DNA of 64,000 nt from NCBI RefSeq assembly GCF_012927645.1, contig NZ_JABBMT010000008.1, positions 86,241 to 150,240 of the forward strand, read 5' to 3'. Source of the stretch: Pseudoalteromonas arctica (lineage in GTDB: Bacteria > Pseudomonadota > Gammaproteobacteria > Enterobacterales > Alteromonadaceae). The notes below the pieces were generated by a model. The model worked only from the letters and a program-made list of their open reading frames with translations. It searched no databases and was not told the origin of the DNA. Numbering within the stretch: the first letter of the stretch is position 1; each line of letters opens with the position of its first letter. The position numbers and the translations under genes are program-made. Below are positions 25,689 through 34,251 of the stretch, piece after piece.

Positions 25689-26258
25689 TTATTTATTTAA
25701 TTTGCTGGCTACGCTGACAAGCTGCTGAGCAAGGCCCGCAATTCGTTCTGCTGTCACTGGATCACTAATGCGGCCATTCTCATCAAGCATAGTGTGAATT
25801 GCTGGTACGGCAAGTTGATCTGCCAATACTAGGCTACCAATGCCTGATAAAATATCGCGAACGTGATTTAAACCGCGTAAACCGCCCAAGCCTCCAGGTG
25901 ATGAGGCATATAGCGCGGTGACTTTGTTACGAAATGCCGGAACGCTACCTTGTTCTGTGCGCGATGCCCAATCAATGGCATTTTTTAATACCGCAGTAAT
26001 TGAGCCGTTATATTCAGGGCTGGCAAGTAAGATGCCATCTGCAGCGCGTAGTTTGTCTTTTAATAACTGAGCGCCTACGGGTGTGCCTTGCGCTTCAACG
26101 TCTTCGTCAAACATGGGTAAGTTTAGATCTGCCAGTTTAATTACTTCAACTTCTGCACCGCTTTCTAATGCAAAGCGGGCTGCTTCATTGATCAATTTTT
26201 GGTTAAAGCTGTCTTTACGTAAGCTGCCTGCTAAGGCAATAATTTTTGGTGCTATCAT
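25689..26258 (-). CDS. NADPH-dependent FMN reductase
   Basis: A flavodoxin-fold reductase of about 189 residues. GSLRKDSFNQKL binds FMN phosphate and SPEYNGSITAVLKNAIDW is the family signature of chromate/quinone/azo reductases. The frame is open to 26273, but ATG 26258 has GAAGG upstream and gives MIAPKIIALAGSLRK, the usual start. It is divergent from a LysR gene with a palindromic operator between them, so it may be induced by oxidant or quinone-like compounds. Enzyme substrate is not known. Confidence 0.9.
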   Translation of the reverse strand: MIAPKIIALAGSLRKDSFNQKLINEAARFALESGAEVEVIKLADLNLPMFDEDVEAQGTPVGAQLLKDKLRAADGILLASPEYNGSITAVLKNAIDWASRTEQGSVPAFRNKVTALYASSPGGLGGLRGLNHVRDILSGIGSLVLADQLAVPAIHTMLDENGRISDPVTAERIAGLAQQLVSVASKLNK

Positions 26259-26349
26259 GGTGGTCGCCTTCAATAATGTAGTTGGATTTGTCTGTTAACT
26301 ACTTTAGCAAATATTTACTTGCAGAAAAGCCAAATAAACGCAAAACTTA

Positions 26350-26365
26350 TGTGCATATATGCACA
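26350..26365. promoter_or_regulatory. Perfect 16-base palindrome, probable LysR operator
   Basis: TGTGCATATATGCACA is a perfect palindrome in the 120-base gap between the FMN reductase gene and the divergent LysR gene. Position and symmetry suggest it is the binding site of the LysR protein encoded beside it. Confidence 0.6.
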
Positions 26366-26385
26366 AGTGAAATGAAAGGGTGAAT

Positions 26386-27276
26386 ATGGCAATCCAATTT
26401 GATGACTGGCAAGATGTAAAAGTAGCCTATGAGGTTGCGCGGTTAGGGACATTGACTGCAGCTGCTGAAAAGCTCAACGTCCATCACAGTACGGTACTTA
26501 GGCGCATTAATAACCTAGAGCAAAGTTTAAATGCGCGTTTATTTCATCGTCATGCCCGGGGTTATAAAGTAACTGAGATTGGCGCTAAACTCTTTACAGC
26601 AGCGCAGTCTATTAATGGTGAACTTGAGCGTTTACACAACGATATTATTGCAGCAGACAGCACCTTGCGCGGCAGTTTATTGCTTACTACAGTCAGTGGC
26701 TTTATCGATGTGTTAAGTGATGTATGCGAGCAGTTTCAAAGCCTGCATCCGCAAGTGCAATTAGAAGTCATACTTGATCAAAAACGTCTTCGCCTTGAAC
26801 ACGGCCAAGCACATATTGCAGTACGCGCAGGCCCTCGTCCTGATGAAGGTGATTATATTGCTCAACATTTAGCGCATTTGTCGTCAGGGTTTTATGCGTC
26901 AAAGCGCTATATTGATAAACATGGCGAGCCAAAAAGTATTAAGCAATTGCCGTTGCATAATTTTGTTTCGGGGGTGGCGGGTTATAATGGCAAAGTGCCT
27001 TATTTTGCATGGGTTGATGAAAATATACCAACTTCACAAGTGAAATTACGCGTGTCTGAAACCTCAGAGGCAACCCGTGCGATTGTGAAGGGTTTAGGTA
27101 TTGGTGGTTTACAGCATGATGTTGCAGTGCAGTATCCTGATCTTATTCCCGTACTGAATAATGAGCTGAGTTGGGCAATAGACTTATGGTTAGTGACGCA
27201 TCATTTAGTGCATCGCACTGCTAAAGTGCAAGCATTTAGTCAATTATTAAAAGCGTATTTTCAAGAGCGTAAGTAA
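26386..27276 (+). CDS. LysR-family transcriptional regulator
   Basis: A 296-residue LysR regulator starting at ATG 26386, which has AAAGGG five bases upstream (GTG 26380 overlaps that site and is less likely). The DNA-binding domain is clear (GTLTAAAEKLNVHHSTVLRRINNLE), and LFHRHARGYKVTEIG plus the later EGDYIAQHL fit the group of LysR proteins whose targets are next-door reductases. It overlaps the next small ORF by one base (TAATG). Confidence 0.87.
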   Translation: MAIQFDDWQDVKVAYEVARLGTLTAAAEKLNVHHSTVLRRINNLEQSLNARLFHRHARGYKVTEIGAKLFTAAQSINGELERLHNDIIAADSTLRGSLLLTTVSGFIDVLSDVCEQFQSLHPQVQLEVILDQKRLRLEHGQAHIAVRAGPRPDEGDYIAQHLAHLSSGFYASKRYIDKHGEPKSIKQLPLHNFVSGVAGYNGKVPYFAWVDENIPTSQVKLRVSETSEATRAIVKGLGIGGLQHDVAVQYPDLIPVLNNELSWAIDLWLVTHHLVHRTAKVQAFSQLLKAYFQERK

Positions 27277-27506
27277 TGAGTTGGTATAGTAAGAATCTCG
27301 GGGATGCAATGTTTGCAGATGCCGAACTTAATAAAATAAAGCAAAATAATGTAGTAAAAACACCGCTATTTGTCCGTTATGTTGCGCAATATGGTTTGCA
27401 TTGTGAGGTTATCGTGTATTTTCCGCCTGAAGCGAAAAGCGTGGCTAAACAATGTTTAGCCACGCCATGTTTAATGCCGGATGAAAGGGATTTAACGACC
27501 CTTTAA
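27276..27506 (+). CDS. Hypothetical protein, 76 residues, coupled to LysR gene
   Basis: The ATG overlaps the LysR stop by one base, suggesting coupled translation. The N-terminal 50 residues look protein-like (SWYSKNLGDAMFADAELNKI, FVRYVAQYGLHCEVIVYF), but the C-terminal third is read through a strong 12-bp hairpin that works as a terminator on the opposite strand. I do not recognise a family. It may be genuine or a fortuitous frame. Confidence 0.4.
   Translation: MSWYSKNLGDAMFADAELNKIKQNNVVKTPLFVRYVAQYGLHCEVIVYFPPEAKSVAKQCLATPCLMPDERDLTTL
27435..27465 (-). terminator. Terminator of norR on the minus strand
   Basis: GCGTGGCTAAAC and GTTTAGCCACGC form a perfect 12-base-pair stem with a three-base loop, followed on the minus strand by TTTTCGC. 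It lies about 185 bases beyond the norR stop and inside the opposite 76-residue ORF. Confidence 0.65.
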
Positions 27507-27650
27507 ATTACGCATGTCTTAATAATTAAGAGTTAACATGCCCAGCAAGGGTGTTTATTACAATCACCAAATATCTCCAGTTAGTCGTTATCTATAATTA
27601 GCTATGCACAAGTATACGCCAGTTTAGTGCAATTGCAGCTAAACCAGGCA

Positions 27651-29234
27651 TTAAAATGATTTTTTGACCGCGATCCCCAAGCGCTTGGCGAGCCTGACTA
27701 AATTAGCTCTATCTACATGCAAGGTACGGGCAGTGGCGGCCCAATTAAAATCATGCTGCTCTAGTTGCTGGCTAATTAAATGATGAGTAAAGGTATCGGT
27801 GGCTTGCTTTAGCGATAAGTTATGACTATCGATAGGGTAAGTCAGCGCTGGAGCAGAGGTTGTGTGGTGTTTTGCTGAATCATGATGAGATAAAGCGGTT
27901 AGATTTAAATCACAATGCGCAGGGGTGATCGTGATAATCGCTTGCTGCCATTGTTGTTGTTTTGCTTTAAGAGCTGCACGGCTGATAACGTGCTCAAGTT
28001 CGCGGACGTTGCCTGGCCAATTGTACTGGGTGAGCAATAGTTGTGTTTCGACACTGAGCTTGAGTTGTTTTATTGCTAGTTTGCGAGCAGTTTGCTCTAC
28101 AAAATAGCCAGCTAATAAAATGACATCATTTTCACGCTCGCTCAGCGGTGCAACAATGAGAGGGTATACGCTGAGGCGGTGATATAAATCAGCCCGAAAA
28201 CGTCCTTCGGCCACTTCATTTTTTAAGTTACGGTTAGTGGCTGCAATAACCCGCACATCAACGTACTTTACTTCATCCTCCCCGACGGTTTGAATTTCAC
28301 CACTTTGTAATACGCGTAATAACTTGCTTTGCATCGCAAGGGGGAGTTCGCCAATTTCATCTAAAAATAATGTGCCACCATCAGCAAGTTGAAACTTTCC
28401 TTGGCGGGCACTTTCAGCGCCAGTAAACGCGCCTTTAGCATGACCAAAAAATTCACTTTCGGCGAGATTCTCTGGTAATGATGCACAATTGAGGTGAATT
28501 AGTGGCTTTTCACTACGTTTTGAATGAAGATGAATATTACGCGCTACTAGCTCTTTACCGACTCCGGTATCACCTTGGATCAGCACGCTAAATTCAGAAG
28601 CTGCAACCAGTTTTATATCATTTTTAAGGCTTTGCATTGCAGGGCTTTGACCAATGATTTCCACCCCATCGCGGGTCAGTGCTTCACGGTTTAGTTCTTG
28701 TACTAACGCACTACTATGTTGTGCATGGCTTTGGTATTGCTGTAATTGCAGTGCGGTGTGCAAATGTGCAGCGCAAAGCGCACCTAACAGCGCTAAGTGC
28801 TCAAGGCTTAAATTATCAAACGCACTCGCGTTAAGGCTATCAAGGGTCAGTACCCCGAGTAAATTTTCACAGTCATCGAATAATGGCATACCTAAACAAG
28901 CGTGTACGGGGATATCACCCGCTTTGGCTTTGAGTAAACCATCATAAGGATCTGGCATTGGACAATCATGGGCAAATTGTAAAGGGTGTGTAGAATTACA
29001 AATGGCCTGTAGGCGCGGATGCTCGTTAATAACAAAGCGACGCCCTAAGGTATCAGGTGTTAGGCCATCAATTGCGTGTGGCTTTAATACATCCCCTTGT
29101 AGGGTCAGTAAGGCAATTGCATCACTTGGGATCAGCTGTTGAATGCAATCAATAAGCTGCTGAAAAGGCTCAACTTGAGTATTCATTTTAGCAAGCGCGA
29201 GGGCAGTATTTAATAAGCGTTGATTATTAATCAT
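27651..29234 (-). CDS. norR: NO-responsive sigma-54 activator
   Basis: NorR senses nitric oxide through a non-heme iron in its GAF domain and activates sigma-54 promoters. From ATG 29234 (the frame opens at TTG 29249) the protein has 527 residues: GAF domain with candidate iron ligands Arg74, Tyr97, Asp98, His111, Cys113 and Asp132, at nearly the same places as in E. coli NorR; AAA+ domain with Walker A GDTGVGKE, GAFTGAE loop and Walker B GGTLFLDEIGEL; and a C-terminal Fis-type helix-turn-helix (WAATARTLHVDRANLVRLAKRLG). It is divergent from the small ORF-nnrS-hmp operon, whose promoter carries GT-N7-AC sites. Confidence 0.95.
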   Translation of the reverse strand: MINNQRLLNTALALAKMNTQVEPFQQLIDCIQQLIPSDAIALLTLQGDVLKPHAIDGLTPDTLGRRFVINEHPRLQAICNSTHPLQFAHDCPMPDPYDGLLKAKAGDIPVHACLGMPLFDDCENLLGVLTLDSLNASAFDNLSLEHLALLGALCAAHLHTALQLQQYQSHAQHSSALVQELNREALTRDGVEIIGQSPAMQSLKNDIKLVAASEFSVLIQGDTGVGKELVARNIHLHSKRSEKPLIHLNCASLPENLAESEFFGHAKGAFTGAESARQGKFQLADGGTLFLDEIGELPLAMQSKLLRVLQSGEIQTVGEDEVKYVDVRVIAATNRNLKNEVAEGRFRADLYHRLSVYPLIVAPLSERENDVILLAGYFVEQTARKLAIKQLKLSVETQLLLTQYNWPGNVRELEHVISRAALKAKQQQWQQAIITITPAHCDLNLTALSHHDSAKHHTTSAPALTYPIDSHNLSLKQATDTFTHHLISQQLEQHDFNWAATARTLHVDRANLVRLAKRLGIAVKKSF

Positions 29235-29245
29235 GTTAAAATGAC
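29235..29245. promoter_or_regulatory. NorR-type enhancer site GT-N7-AC (first)
   Basis: GTTAAAATGAC fits the NorR consensus GT-(N7)-AC. It abuts the proposed norR start codon, so binding may also repress norR. It lies about 100 bases upstream of the sigma-54 promoter. Confidence 0.5.
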
Positions 29246-29278
29246 TCAATCGTATCTATTTGATTCCTTAAAGAGTGA

Positions 29279-29289
29279 GTCATAATGAC
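29279..29289. promoter_or_regulatory. NorR-type enhancer site GT-N7-AC (second, palindromic)
   Basis: GTCATAATGAC fits GT-(N7)-AC and is nearly a full palindrome (GTCAT/ATGAC). Position 50-60 bases upstream of the -24 element is typical of sigma-54 enhancer sites. Confidence 0.65.
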
Positions 29290-29342
29290 CTTTATGTCAA
29301 TCTTTAAATTTTAACCTTATGAAATTTATTAGGTTTTAATGT

Positions 29343-29358
29343 TGGCTTGGTCTGTGCA
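29343..29358 (+). promoter_or_regulatory. Sigma-54 (-24/-12) promoter of the nnrS-hmp operon
   Basis: TGGCTTGGTCTGTGCA has GG and GC at exactly the spacing of the -24/-12 consensus TGGCAC-N5-TTGCA. It lies 38 bases before the ATG at 29397 and downstream of two NorR-type sites, so NorR is the expected activator. Confidence 0.75.
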
Positions 29359-29396
29359 ATAACATTGTTATACATGAATGCATAAGTGAGTTTGTT

Positions 29397-29666
29397 ATGT
29401 TAATGCCAGTATCTAATAATTATTGCGAGGTATCTGTTGCGGCAGATTTCTACTCTAAACTATTAAGTGGAGCAAATATAGCGCTCGCTGTTAGTACTCT
29501 AGTGATGATAGCCACGGTTTTATTGAGCTACCCGCTTGCTGAGCTACTGAGTATGCAATTACAAATTGTCGCGCATATATCAACGATTATTGCCGCCACA
29601 ATTTTAAAAATAAGTTATGTACTGCGCTGCATAGCACTCAACGGATTAGGAAAGGAAGTACGTTAA
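29397..29666 (+). CDS. Small membrane protein of the NO-response operon
   Basis: An 89-residue protein with two predicted membrane segments (ANIALAVSTLVMIATVLLSYPLAELL and VAHISTIIAATILKISYVLRCIAL). It is the first gene behind a sigma-54 promoter and overlaps the nnrS start by one base (TAATG), so it is translated with nnrS. I do not recognise a named domain. Its place suggests a part in nitrosative-stress defence or respiration control, possibly with NnrS. Confidence 0.75.
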   Translation: MLMPVSNNYCEVSVAADFYSKLLSGANIALAVSTLVMIATVLLSYPLAELLSMQLQIVAHISTIIAATILKISYVLRCIALNGLGKEVR

Positions 29667-30898
29667 TGCGACCAATCAATTTAACCGAGCCACTACCAGA
29701 AAAAGTACGCTTATATCACGTAAAGCAATGGCCATTATGGATGCTGGCATTTCGTCCTTATTTTTTAGCGGCTGGATTATTGGCTGTATTCTCGGTTGGC
29801 TATTGGTTGCTAATTTTAACGGGTCATGCCAGTTGGAGTCTAACTATGCCAGCGACGCTTTGGCATGCTCATGAAATGATGTTTGGCTTTGCTGGTGCTG
29901 TGGCTGTGGGATTTTTATTAACCGCTGCACAAACTTGGACTGGGGTTGCGAGTATTAGCGGTAATAAATTGCTATTACTAACGATATTGTGGTTAGCAGC
30001 GCGAGGTGCATTTTTTATAGCTAATACAGGCGTTGCACATTTTAATTTATATGCGGTGATCTTTTGCCAATTGCTGTGGTGGTTGGGAGCAATTATGGCG
30101 TTGGCAAATATGTTACTTAAAGCAAATAGCAAGAATAACTATCAATTTTTGCCGATTTTAGGCGCGTTATGTACCCTCAATATCATCTATTTGTGGTTGG
30201 TTATTGAGCAAAATATGTTGTTGGCGTTTGCGGTTGTAGATACTGCTGTACTGGTAATGACGTTACTTATCGGTGTGGTGGCTGGGCGTGTGTTACCGTT
30301 TTTTACTGCTCGTGGTCTTGGCTTAGCTGAGCAAGTTAGTACGCCTGGTTTAGATAAGGGGCTGCTATATAGCTCATTATTTGCAATTATCGTTTATTTT
30401 ATTAGCCAACTATTTATGCCAAATGTCAAACCTGGTTGGGCATTGGCTGTCGTTGCAGTATTGCATTTAACTCGTTCATTTTTGTGGTGGAATAAGCAAG
30501 TGTTAAAAGTGCCGTTGCTATGGTCTCTGCACTTTTCATACCTTGCTTTGGGGGTTGGCTTAGCGCTGGTGGCGTTGAGTTTTTACAGTTCAGTTATTTT
30601 ATTTAAAGATGCGTTGCATATGATCACCATCGGTGCCATTGGGATGATGATCTTAGCGATGATGACACGGGTATCACATGGTCATACTGGGCGTCCTTTA
30701 ACGATACCTTCTTTTATGGCTGTGGCATTTGCTTTAGTACTTGTTGCAGCGATTGTTCGTTCATTATTACCTTTTGTAATTGGACCACATATTGCGTGGC
30801 AGCTAAGCGCAGTATTGTGGCTAATTGCATTTTTATTGTTCTTGATCCATTGCATTCCTATTTTAACGCGGCGTCGTGTTGATGGGCGTCGTGGGTAA
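29666..30898 (+). CDS. nnrS: NnrS family heme-copper membrane protein
   Basis: NnrS is a heme- and copper-containing inner-membrane protein with about 12 membrane helices that protects the cell from nitrosative stress, mainly iron nitrosylation of metabolic enzymes. The 410 residues show FRPYFLAAGLLAVF near the N-terminus, LWHAHEMMFGFAGAVAVGFLLTAAQTWTG with conserved histidines, and MMTRVSHGHTGRPL near the C-terminus, all typical. It lies between the small membrane protein and hmp in one operon. Confidence 0.95.
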   Translation: MRPINLTEPLPEKVRLYHVKQWPLWMLAFRPYFLAAGLLAVFSVGYWLLILTGHASWSLTMPATLWHAHEMMFGFAGAVAVGFLLTAAQTWTGVASISGNKLLLLTILWLAARGAFFIANTGVAHFNLYAVIFCQLLWWLGAIMALANMLLKANSKNNYQFLPILGALCTLNIIYLWLVIEQNMLLAFAVVDTAVLVMTLLIGVVAGRVLPFFTARGLGLAEQVSTPGLDKGLLYSSLFAIIVYFISQLFMPNVKPGWALAVVAVLHLTRSFLWWNKQVLKVPLLWSLHFSYLALGVGLALVALSFYSSVILFKDALHMITIGAIGMMILAMMTRVSHGHTGRPLTIPSFMAVAFALVLVAAIVRSLLPFVIGPHIAWQLSAVLWLIAFLLFLIHCIPILTRRRVDGRRG

Positions 30899-30916
30899 TT
30901 TATGTTAGGGAGTCTT

Positions 30917-32098
30917 ATGTTATCTGATAAAACCATTGAAATAGTTAAAAGCACCGTGCCTCTATTGGCTGAGGCCGGGACTGTTGTTACTGAGCATTTT
31001 TATAATCGTATGTTTAGCCATAACCCTGAGCTACAAGATATTTTTAATATGGCAAATCAGCGCAGCGGTCGTCAGCAATTTGCGTTATTTAATGCCTTAG
31101 CTGCCTATGCGCAAAATATTGATAATTTAGCTGTATTAAAAGAAGCGCTTGCGCGTATTAATCATAAGCATGCCAGTATGCATATTTTGCCTGAGCATTA
31201 TCCGATTGTTGGTGGACATTTAATTGGTACTTTAAAGGAATTGATCCCCGAGCAATTTACGCCAGAAGTTGAATATGCATGGCGTGAAGCGTATGCATTA
31301 CTTGCTGATATTTGCATTACTGAAGAGGCTGCTCTTTATGAGCACAGTAAAAATAACCACGGTGGCTGGTCAGGAACACGTCAATTTGTGATCACTAAAA
31401 AGCAACCAGAATCAGCATTGGTAACGAGTTTTGCACTTACTCCTGTAGATGGTAAAGCAGTAATCACCCACAAGCCGGGGCAATATTTGGGCATTAAAGT
31501 TAAGCCTGAAGAGGCGCAATATAGCGAAATACGCCAGTATTCTATTTCCCAGCAAAGTAATGGTGAAAATTACCGTATTAGTGTGAAAAAAGAATTGCAG
31601 CCAGCTGCAGGTATCGTATCAAATTATTTACATTTGCTAGACGAAGGGAGCGTTGTAGAGCTTTACCCGCCAGCAGGGGATTTCTTTTTACGTGTAAATA
31701 ATAAGCCTGTAGTGTTAATTTCTGCTGGCGTTGGGCAAACGCCTATGCTGGCAATGCTGCAAACTTTATTGAGCGATCAATCAAATCAAGCAGTGACTTA
31801 TTTACATGCTTGTGAGAATGAGCAGCAGCACTCATTTAGCCAGTTTTTGACTGAACAAGCCGCCGCACATTCAAGGTTAAATCATTATACTTGGTTGAAT
31901 CATGGTGCAGAGGGAGCTGATTTTAAAGGCTTGATGGATATTTGCGTTGTTGCAGACCAATTACCGTTAGCACAAGGTGATTTTTATATTTGTGGCCCAA
32001 CTGGCTTTATGGCTGCCATTAAACAGCAACTACTTATCCTTGGTGTGGATACCGCACGTATTCATTATGAAATATTTGGCCCACACCAAGATATTTAA
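30917..32098 (+). CDS. hmp: Flavohemoglobin, nitric oxide dioxygenase
   Basis: Hmp oxidises NO to nitrate with O2 and NAD(P)H. The 393-residue protein has a globin domain (1-145) with Tyr29, Gln53 and proximal His85 at the same numbers as E. coli Hmp, followed by the FAD domain (RQYSISQQ) and NAD domain (ISAGVGQTPMLAML and FYICGPTGFM). The frame opens at 30902, but the ATG at 30917 has GGGAG upstream and gives the family's start MLSDKTIEIVK. It is the last gene of the NorR-controlled operon. Confidence 0.97.
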   Translation: MLSDKTIEIVKSTVPLLAEAGTVVTEHFYNRMFSHNPELQDIFNMANQRSGRQQFALFNALAAYAQNIDNLAVLKEALARINHKHASMHILPEHYPIVGGHLIGTLKELIPEQFTPEVEYAWREAYALLADICITEEAALYEHSKNNHGGWSGTRQFVITKKQPESALVTSFALTPVDGKAVITHKPGQYLGIKVKPEEAQYSEIRQYSISQQSNGENYRISVKKELQPAAGIVSNYLHLLDEGSVVELYPPAGDFFLRVNNKPVVLISAGVGQTPMLAMLQTLLSDQSNQAVTYLHACENEQQHSFSQFLTEQAAAHSRLNHYTWLNHGAEGADFKGLMDICVVADQLPLAQGDFYICGPTGFMAAIKQQLLILGVDTARIHYEIFGPHQDI

Positions 32099-32126
32099 TG
32101 GCAAAGCCAAGTTTAGGTTTTAAATA

Positions 32127-32152
32127 AAAGGCGCGAAATGCGCCTTTGTGTT
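32127..32152. terminator. Terminator after hmp
   Basis: AAAGGCGC and GCGCCTTT form an 8-base-pair stem with loop GAAAT, with A and T tracts. It ends the NO-response operon and faces the convergent lipoprotein gene. Confidence 0.8.
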
Positions 32153-32524
32153 TTAAAGTACTTCGCACTCTACATTGACAAGGGTAATACGTAGCTGTTT
32201 TTTAGGGTAAAACAGTAAACATTTACCTTTTGACTTTTGCAGAATAAATTTTTCAGAAGGGATATTATGTGCTCCCATAATTGGCATACCATCAGGGCCT
32301 TTACTGGTGCCATGGTCAATTAATAATTCTGCGCTGTTTGTAAATACATCATCTGCAAGGGTAACTAAAGCACCGCCTTTAGCTGATTGAATAGCTTGTT
32401 GAAGTTGCGTAGTAACACCTGGGTTTATATGCGTTAACGTCGCATCTTGTGGTTGCTCAGCTTGTGTGCTGTTACAGCCAGTAAGTAAAGCAACGAAAGC
32501 TGCGCTGAAAGTAGATTTAATCAT
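32153..32524 (-). CDS. Hypothetical lipoprotein paired with an S41 protease
   Basis: A 123-residue lipoprotein with lipobox LTGC (cysteine at residue 17). The body, including GGALVTLADDVFTNSAELLIDHG and KGKCLLFYPKKQLRITLVNVECEVL, is beta-rich, but I recognise no family. It begins eight bases inside the 3' end of the S41 protease gene, so the two are co-translated. It might be a partner, inhibitor or substrate adaptor of the protease. Confidence 0.65.
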   Translation of the reverse strand: MIKSTFSAAFVALLTGCNSTQAEQPQDATLTHINPGVTTQLQQAIQSAKGGALVTLADDVFTNSAELLIDHGTSKGPDGMPIMGAHNIPSEKFILQKSKGKCLLFYPKKQLRITLVNVECEVL

Positions 32525-34154
32525 TTGACTTGCCTTTATTTAGCCATGTTAAATCCATATTGGTGTTATAAAGCGATTTTGGTGGTGTTAGTTCTAATCC
32601 ATCAGCGGCTCTTGATGCATAGCTAAACTTCTTCTTAGCACTTTGGGCATTTAGTGGGCAGCTATCATTTTTAATATGATAAAGTGCAGTGGAGAGTAAA
32701 GCTTCGTTACTATCGCCAAGTTGATGGTCGAAATCATCGGCAACAGGGCAGCCTTTTACATCCGCTAAAAACTGTGGTGATGGGGTAGGAGTTAAGCCAT
32801 CCGCGTATTCGCCAAAGCCTTTGTAGTTCGCGCCGCTAAATTGAATCGTATAATACGTAGTGGCGCAATTATGTGTTGGCGTAAAGCCATAAGGTTTGCC
32901 GCAGGTTTTATCACCAATTAATACAACCTCTATATCTATGCCCTTTAAACCATTAATGAACGCTTCGGATGCAGAACAAGTACCTGAAGTGCTGAGCACA
33001 TAGACCTTGGATAGGTTTAGGTCAGGTAAAAGAGTTTGCTTTCCTTCAAAGGTTGAGTAGTCAATTTCTTGGTTAATAAAAGGTAACGGTTGCTCTATAG
33101 GCTGTTTGTCGTTTTGAATGGTTTTATAATAGTAAAAATCGTCGGTATTAGCTGGACCCGCCACCATATAGGCAAGCTGCGATGAAAGTGCTAGCAAACC
33201 ACCACCATTATACCTAAAGTCGATAACAAGTTCGTCTACTTGGTCAGCTTTAAATTTGTTAATCGCATCAATTAAACCTTGTTGCGCAACACTAATATGG
33301 CTATTGAACTGCATGTAACCAACGCGCGTATTGTTCTTTGTAGAAAAGGTATTTACATTTTGCACGGGAGTCTTTGTTATATTACCAGCAGTAATGGTTC
33401 TTGATTTTTCGATACCGTCGTTACTGCGTATTTTGAAATTGTGCGATTCTCCTGCGGTAGGGCTAAATATAACATTGTTAAGTGTTTCTACTCCTGACTG
33501 AGTGTTTATATCTATGCTTACATCATCAACAGCAAGGATTGTATCTCCGCGTTGAATACCCGAATTCGCTGCTGGTGAATTATCTTCAAGGTATGCGACT
33601 CTTAAAATTCTGGGGGGAGTATTAGCTATAAACGTCCAGTTGATACCGTAACCAGACACCACACCTGATTGCGCTTCTTTGTAAAAATCTACAGTTGGCT
33701 CGCTGTAGTGATAGTTATCTTTTTTAGCACCTGAGTCTGTTGTTTGTTCTGTTTTAAGCTGCTTAAAATACGCGGCAACAGTAGCAAAACTACTAGGGTT
33801 TTTATCTGTTATTTCGTCATACCAGAGATAAGTTTCGTTACTCCAAGAGCGTAGCCACATTTTTTCGGTAAATTCACTGCCAGCTTTATCTGGATACGGC
33901 TTATTTTCATTATATGGGTCGTTACCTGTGCGAGGTATTGCACATTGATTGATATAATTACTTGCAGGGTTAAACACACCAGCTTGCCAATCATTAGTTG
34001 CAGGCGGCGTTATAATTGGCGGTGGAGTCACAACTGTTTCGGATGGAGTTTCAGCAGAGTCTTTAGTCAAGCTGCCACCCCCACCGCAAGCGGTTAAAGC
34101 TAGTCCTGATAAGCCGATAAATATTGCAAGGTAAATCCTATTCCGATTAAACAT
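32517..34154 (-). CDS. S41 family peptidase, lipoprotein with PDZ domain
   Basis: A 545-residue carboxyl-terminal-processing-type protease. The signal peptide ends in LTACGGGGS, a lipobox followed by a glycine run seen in many marine lipoproteins. A PDZ domain (around residues 170-260, including NSGIQRGDTILAVDD) precedes the S41 fold with VIDFRYNGGG, catalytic serine in GTCSASEAF and lysine in GDKTCGKPYGF. It should act in the periplasm or at the cell surface. The gene overlaps the small lipoprotein gene by eight bases. Confidence 0.9.
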   Translation of the reverse strand: MFNRNRIYLAIFIGLSGLALTACGGGGSLTKDSAETPSETVVTPPPIITPPATNDWQAGVFNPASNYINQCAIPRTGNDPYNENKPYPDKAGSEFTEKMWLRSWSNETYLWYDEITDKNPSSFATVAAYFKQLKTEQTTDSGAKKDNYHYSEPTVDFYKEAQSGVVSGYGINWTFIANTPPRILRVAYLEDNSPAANSGIQRGDTILAVDDVSIDINTQSGVETLNNVIFSPTAGESHNFKIRSNDGIEKSRTITAGNITKTPVQNVNTFSTKNNTRVGYMQFNSHISVAQQGLIDAINKFKADQVDELVIDFRYNGGGLLALSSQLAYMVAGPANTDDFYYYKTIQNDKQPIEQPLPFINQEIDYSTFEGKQTLLPDLNLSKVYVLSTSGTCSASEAFINGLKGIDIEVVLIGDKTCGKPYGFTPTHNCATTYYTIQFSGANYKGFGEYADGLTPTPSPQFLADVKGCPVADDFDHQLGDSNEALLSTALYHIKNDSCPLNAQSAKKKFSYASRAADGLELTPPKSLYNTNMDLTWLNKGKSND

Positions 34155-34251
34155 TTTTAACTACGTTCCTGTAAATACTTATTAATGAAAATATCAACTT
34201 GAATGGTATTAGGCAATATAAACATTTCTAGAAACGTAAACAAATGTAGCA

